From Verrucomicrobiia bacterium (lineage in GTDB: Bacteria > Verrucomicrobiota > Verrucomicrobiia > Palsa-1439): a stretch of 40,470 bases of DNA. The stretch lies in the NCBI GenBank assembly GCA_025056465.1, contig JANWVU010000005.1:1-40470 (forward strand), read 5' to 3'. A program made the position numbers and the translations under genes. Shown here piece by piece: positions 36,173 through 40,470 of the stretch (positions within the stretch are counted from its first letter, which is position 1; each line of letters starts with the position of its first letter). Below the pieces are notes generated by a model. The model was not told the DNA's origin. It saw only the letters and a program-made list of their open reading frames with translations, and did no database searches.

Positions 36173-37180
36173 ATGCGTGTGGCAACGCGAGGGACACCGT
36201 ACCGGATCGGCGGGCTGATTGTTTTGGTGTCGCTGGTAGTATACGCAGGAGGACAATACATGACAGATTGCGGATCGCACCCGGCACGACAAAACGAGCC
36301 CTTGGCCTTGGGCGCGACGGACCGGCTGCGTGAACACGTGGTGATGTTGGCCGACCGGATTGGGCCACGCCATGTGTTTGCACCACGCGCATTGGAAGCC
36401 GCCGCGAACTATATCGAGTCGCAATGGCAGCAGCAGGGCTACCGGGTGACGCGCCAAACGTACGAGGTGGAGGGTGTGCCGTGTCATAATTTGGAAATCA
36501 ATCTGACAGGCCACACCCGGGCGCTGGATGTGGTGGTGATTGGAGCGCACTACGACTCGATCCCCGAATCACCGGGCGCCAACGACAACGGCAGCGGTGT
36601 AGCAGTGTTGTTGGAGTTGTCGCGGTGGGCAGCAGCAGAGCGGGCACCGTGGAAACGCACCGTTCGATTTGTGGCGTTCGTGAACGAAGAGCCTCCGTGG
36701 TTTCAGACCGAACAAATGGGCAGCCGTGTGTATGCCCGCGCGTGCCGGGAAGCGGGACAAAACATTGTGGCGATGTTGTCGCTGGAGACGATGGGATATT
36801 TCAGCGATGAACCCGGTAGCCAGCAGTTTCCCAATCCATTGTTTTATCTCTTTTACCCGCGTCGCGGGAATTTTATCGGGCTGGTTTCGAATTTTGCCTC
36901 GCGACCTTTGTTGCAGACGGCGAGTCGTGCGTTTCGGTCAGCCACTGAGTTGCCAGTGGAATGTTGCGCGACGTTTGCCGCGATACCGGGAGTGGACTGG
37001 AGCGATCACGGTTCGTTCTGGCGCGAGGGCTACCGGGCAATCATGGTGACGGATACGGCACCGTACCGATATCCGCATTATCACCGTATGAGTGACACGC
37101 CGGACAAGATTGACTACGTCAAACTCGCAGAAGTGATGCGCGGATTGCAGCGGGTCATTCGGACCTTGGCCAATGAGTGA
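36173..37180 (+). CDS. M28-family zinc aminopeptidase-like protein, N-terminally anchored
   Basis: VVIGAHYDSIPESPGANDNGSGVAVLLELSRW...VRFVAFVNEEPPWFQTEQMGSRVYA...SDHGSFWREGYRAIMVTDTAPYRYPHYHRMSDTPDKIDY. Confidence 0.9.
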   Translation: MRVATRGTPYRIGGLIVLVSLVVYAGGQYMTDCGSHPARQNEPLALGATDRLREHVVMLADRIGPRHVFAPRALEAAANYIESQWQQQGYRVTRQTYEVEGVPCHNLEINLTGHTRALDVVVIGAHYDSIPESPGANDNGSGVAVLLELSRWAAAERAPWKRTVRFVAFVNEEPPWFQTEQMGSRVYARACREAGQNIVAMLSLETMGYFSDEPGSQQFPNPLFYLFYPRRGNFIGLVSNFASRPLLQTASRAFRSATELPVECCATFAAIPGVDWSDHGSFWREGYRAIMVTDTAPYRYPHYHRMSDTPDKIDYVKLAEVMRGLQRVIRTLANE

Positions 37181-38405
37181 GCGCGCCGCCGTGGCACCGC
37201 GCTTGCTCGCAGCCGGTGGCATGGCTCATCTAGATGTCCTTTTTGCGGAGGTGGTGCGTCGCAAAGCTTCCGATTTGCATCTCGCGAGCGGTCAGCGCCC
37301 GTTCTTGCGGATTGACGGTGAGATTCGATCCTCAGAGCATGAACCGTTGTCGGCCGAGACATTGCGCGAATGGCTTTTCGAAATTATGCCCGGACGCAAT
37401 CGCGAGGAATGGGAGCGGACGCACGACACGGATTTTGCATACGAGTTGGACAGTGCCTCGCGATTTCGCGCGAACGTGTTTCTGGACCGACACGGCATCG
37501 GGGCGGTGTTTCGGCTAATTCCCTCGCGGATTTTGGGGTTCAAAGAATTGGGCCTACCGGAATGCATTAAAAAATTGTGTTTTCTCAACAAGGGATTGGT
37601 GCTGGTCACGGGGCCGACCGGCAGCGGCAAATCCACCACGCTGGCGGCGATGATTGATTTTATCAACGAAACACGCACCGACCACATCATCACGATCGAA
37701 GACCCGATTGAATTCGTTCATACGAATAAAAAATGCGTCATCAATCAACGCGAGGTGCACACGCACACGGAGAGTTTCAAGCGCGCTTTGCGCGCGGCGT
37801 TGCGCGAGGACCCCGACATCGTGTTGGTCGGCGAAATGCGCGATCTGGAGACGGTGATGATTGCGTTGGAAACGGCTGAAACCGGCCACCTCGTGTTTGC
37901 CACGCTGCACACCACCACCTCGCACGGTACGGTTGAGCGATTGATCAATCAGTTTCCCGCTGACCAACAAGCTCAGGTGCGCATTAGTCTTGCCGAAACG
38001 TTGAAGGGGGTCATTGCTCAAACTCTATGTCGTCGCAAGACGGGCGGGCGGGTGGCGGCGCTGGAGATCTTGATGGGCAGCCACGCGCTGAGCGCCAACA
38101 TACGGGAGGGTAAAATTCATCAGATTCCCTTGCTGATTCAGACGGGCAAGAGTCAGGGAATGTGTTCCCTGAACGATTCGCTGATTCAGTTGCTCGCAGC
38201 CGACATCATTGACCCGGTCGAGGCCTACCAGAAAGCCGTGGTGAAAGATGACTTAATTAAGCGGATGGCCGCGTTGCCGAATTGCCGGTCGCCACGCCTA
38301 CAACCGTGGACAGAAGATGAGCTCATCCGAGCGTCGGAAGACCCGGATTATCAGTCTATTCTGGCACAGACGTCGCCTGTGATGACGCCGTCATTGCGTC
38401 GATGA
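37173..38405 (+). CDS. pilT: Type IV pilus retraction ATPase PilT family protein
   Basis: LFAEVVRRKASDLHLASGQRPFLRIDGEIR..., GLVLVTGPTGSGKSTTLAAMIDFINETRTDHIITIEDPIEFVH, ALREDPDIVLVGEMRDLETVMIALETAETGHLVFATLHTTTSHGTVERLINQFPADQQAQVR. Start may be 37173 or 37221. Confidence 0.93.
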   Translation: MSERAAVAPRLLAAGGMAHLDVLFAEVVRRKASDLHLASGQRPFLRIDGEIRSSEHEPLSAETLREWLFEIMPGRNREEWERTHDTDFAYELDSASRFRANVFLDRHGIGAVFRLIPSRILGFKELGLPECIKKLCFLNKGLVLVTGPTGSGKSTTLAAMIDFINETRTDHIITIEDPIEFVHTNKKCVINQREVHTHTESFKRALRAALREDPDIVLVGEMRDLETVMIALETAETGHLVFATLHTTTSHGTVERLINQFPADQQAQVRISLAETLKGVIAQTLCRRKTGGRVAALEILMGSHALSANIREGKIHQIPLLIQTGKSQGMCSLNDSLIQLLAADIIDPVEAYQKAVVKDDLIKRMAALPNCRSPRLQPWTEDELIRASEDPDYQSILAQTSPVMTPSLRR

Positions 38406-38425
38406 AGCCGGTGGCGCGTGGGCAT

Positions 38426-40470
38426 TCAGCTTCGCTCGCGCCAGCGCGCATACAAAAATCCGATCGCTAACAACATCGCACCCAAAGCGAGATAGGTCAC
38501 GACCCGGTAAACCGTATCCAATCGTGCGAGGTCGTAACTTACGGCCCGAATCAACGCCAACGCCAGCACCGTCAAGCCCGCCCACCGATAGGCAGCCGTG
38601 CGCGTGATCAAGCCCATCAGCAGCCATACAAAACCCAAACACGCCCAGGCAACCGTGAGCCAGGCTCGTGACGCGATCGCACCCAAGCCAAGCACCGTCG
38701 TGGTCGTTGCGAGCGTCACTAACCATGCGCGCACCACTTGGTTGAGCCGCGCCGACGTCCACAATCCGTCGCCCCGCACAGCCAGCCATCGCTCACCAAG
38801 CACGAGCGCGAGCGTTCCCACACCGACGTTGCCCCATTCCGCCGCGTTACCGTTTGGCTCACTGAGGAACATCGCCCACCATCCGTGATACAGCGTGCCC
38901 CACACCGCGGGTACAAATGCGAGGTTCACCCACAATCGTTCGTTGCTGCGTATGCCTGCCCCCGCCAGCACCAACGCCTCAATTCCCCACACCGCCCAGC
39001 GCCACGATTTGGGGCTGTGATCCATGACAGACATCGTCATCAGCAACACCGCCAGCAACGCATACGGCAACAAATGACGTCGGGCCACCGCCTCGGCGGC
39101 AGGGGAAGCAACGACGCGCTGACGCGACCACGCGACGATTCCGAAACCCCACCACGTCGCCACGAGTGCCAGCGTGGGCGCCAACTCCCAAGATTCCTCC
39201 GACCACCGGGCTAATGCCCAAACCCAAACCGCGCCCACCAGCGGCACATGCGCCGACCAGACGATTGCCGGTGTCCGCGCGAGGGCACCCAGCATCGCAA
39301 TGGCCACCGCGGCCGCCATCCATGTCCATGGCAACCATGCCCGCGGCGTTTGCTCGATCGCCGCCGACAGTACCAACACCGTTCCGCCAAACGCGCCGAG
39401 CAACGCTCCGATGTTTGGTGAGCGCGTCGCCCATCGCGTTTCGAGCGCTGCGTTGACCCAGCCCATTACCCCGGCGAAGCCGACGTTCCACAACAACCGA
39501 TTATCGCGGTCGGGCCATTCCCGCCATGTCAACATCAGCACACTTGCGAACACCAAGTGAGCTAGCCAGCGCAAAGCGTTGTTGCCAGTTGCGCGCGCCA
39601 ACAGCAATACCAGCACGCTCTCGACGGCCAACACCGCCACCAGTTGTTCCGCGCGGAAATAGCTGACCAACCCGAGCGTTCCGACCAGCAACCCCTGCCA
39701 CAGCAGACCATCGCCGATTTGTCGTTCCGCGGCGAGCCGCCGGTATGCCATGGCCGCCGTGATGCACAGCGCCCCAGCAAACGGAAAGAAAAACGCCCAC
39801 CCCATCCCCGGATAGGTGCGCCGCATCAGCCCCGCGAACAACAGCAACAACAATGCGTTGTTCAACGTCAGCCAGCCCAACCGCGATCCCGCGTCGAACG
39901 CCGTGCGGCGAATCTCCTCCACGGTGTGCCGCGTACCGGCGAGCAGGCCGATGATCGTGAAAATGAACCAGTACAAACCCAAAAACGCCGCACGCAGTCG
40001 GAATTCCTCGGGCGCCAACCCTCGCTCCCAAAGTCGTTCCCAACCCGGTTGGCCCACCCACCACACGTAGGCGAGGTACGTGGCCACCAACGCGCCGAAC
40101 GACAACGGTGTCCACCGATGTCGCGTCGCCAACACCAACGCCGCCACCGCCAACACCGCGTTGGCGGTCAACGTGAAGACGCCAACGCCGCTGACGAGTG
40201 AAGTGTAGTAACCAAAGAACAGAGCAAGCACCGTGAGCGTGGCCGATGCGGCTCGATCTGCAACCACAACAAACAGCGCAACCAGCAAAGCCAGCATCGC
40301 GATGGCCACCGGCACCGACTCCACCACCCGTAACGCCGGCACGAAATGCATCGCGTAGGTCATGTAGTAGGCGCTTGCAAACGCGCCAGCCAACAACACG
40401 CGGCTGAACGGTGGCGTCCGTCGGTTCAGCCACGCGCCGGCACCGCCCAGCAACGCCGCTAGTAGGTATC
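38426..40470 (-). CDS. Large polytopic membrane protein, DUF2339-like (N-terminus beyond window)
   Basis: Continuous run of TM helices in a >675 aa frame that remains open to the window edge; C-terminus YDLARLDTVYRVVTYLALGAMLLAIGFLYARWRERS is typical of DUF2339-type proteins. Confidence 0.75.
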   Translation of the reverse strand, partial: YLLAALLGGAGAWLNRRTPPFSRVLLAGAFASAYYMTYAMHFVPALRVVESVPVAIAMLALLVALFVVVADRAASATLTVLALFFGYYTSLVSGVGVFTLTANAVLAVAALVLATRHRWTPLSFGALVATYLAYVWWVGQPGWERLWERGLAPEEFRLRAAFLGLYWFIFTIIGLLAGTRHTVEEIRRTAFDAGSRLGWLTLNNALLLLLFAGLMRRTYPGMGWAFFFPFAGALCITAAMAYRRLAAERQIGDGLLWQGLLVGTLGLVSYFRAEQLVAVLAVESVLVLLLARATGNNALRWLAHLVFASVLMLTWREWPDRDNRLLWNVGFAGVMGWVNAALETRWATRSPNIGALLGAFGGTVLVLSAAIEQTPRAWLPWTWMAAAVAIAMLGALARTPAIVWSAHVPLVGAVWVWALARWSEESWELAPTLALVATWWGFGIVAWSRQRVVASPAAEAVARRHLLPYALLAVLLMTMSVMDHSPKSWRWAVWGIEALVLAGAGIRSNERLWVNLAFVPAVWGTLYHGWWAMFLSEPNGNAAEWGNVGVGTLALVLGERWLAVRGDGLWTSARLNQVVRAWLVTLATTTTVLGLGAIASRAWLTVAWACLGFVWLLMGLITRTAAYRWAGLTVLALALIRAVSYDLARLDTVYRVVTYLALGAMLLAIGFLYARWRERS

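Noticed and set aside
35409-36392. 327-aa minus-strand ORF opposite the ABC permease and M28 gene
   Set aside because: His/Arg/Gln-rich shadow translation crossing two well-supported genes on the other strand.
1-40470. CRISPR arrays, transposases, integrases, phage genes, rRNA operons
   Set aside because: No regularly spaced long repeats, no transposase or integrase motifs and no rRNA-like sequence seen on either strand.

Overview
The window is a gene-dense, GC-rich bacterial chromosomal segment. I infer a Verrucomicrobiota/PVC-like origin from gene content and have not verified it. Almost all of it is core or housekeeping gene content: isocitrate dehydrogenase (partial), purE, larB-larC plus a Trm112-like gene, a GT2 glycosyltransferase, a UvrD-like helicase, a PhnP-like MBL hydrolase, a TIGR03790-like protein, pntAA-pntAB-pntB, a VWA/GATase-like membrane protein, NikR, an APC permease-USP fusion, glmS/glgC (divergent), prs-rplY-pth-rpsF-ssb-rpsR-rplI-dnaB-bamA-ompH-lpxD, a zinc metallopeptidase, a three-gene ABC importer, an M28 peptidase, pilT and a large polytopic DUF2339-like protein (partial). 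I saw no rRNA, tRNA, CRISPR array or mobile element. The most unusual signals are below gene level. (1) The hexamer CCGGTA/TACCGG, often GCCGGTA(G), is strongly over-represented: roughly 95 copies by eye on both strands, against a rough composition expectation of about 27. It is used as a stop-codon context (CGG-TAG), and one copy forms an inverted pair across the lpxD stop codon. This resembles a DNA-uptake-like or other genome-wide iterated motif. (2) A Pho-box-like promoter, very similar to the E. coli phoA promoter as I recall it, sits directly upstream of the ABC importer, which has an unusually large solute-binding protein. This suggests a phosphorus-compound importer. (3) Inverted repeats occur at or just inside the 5' ends of two transporter genes.
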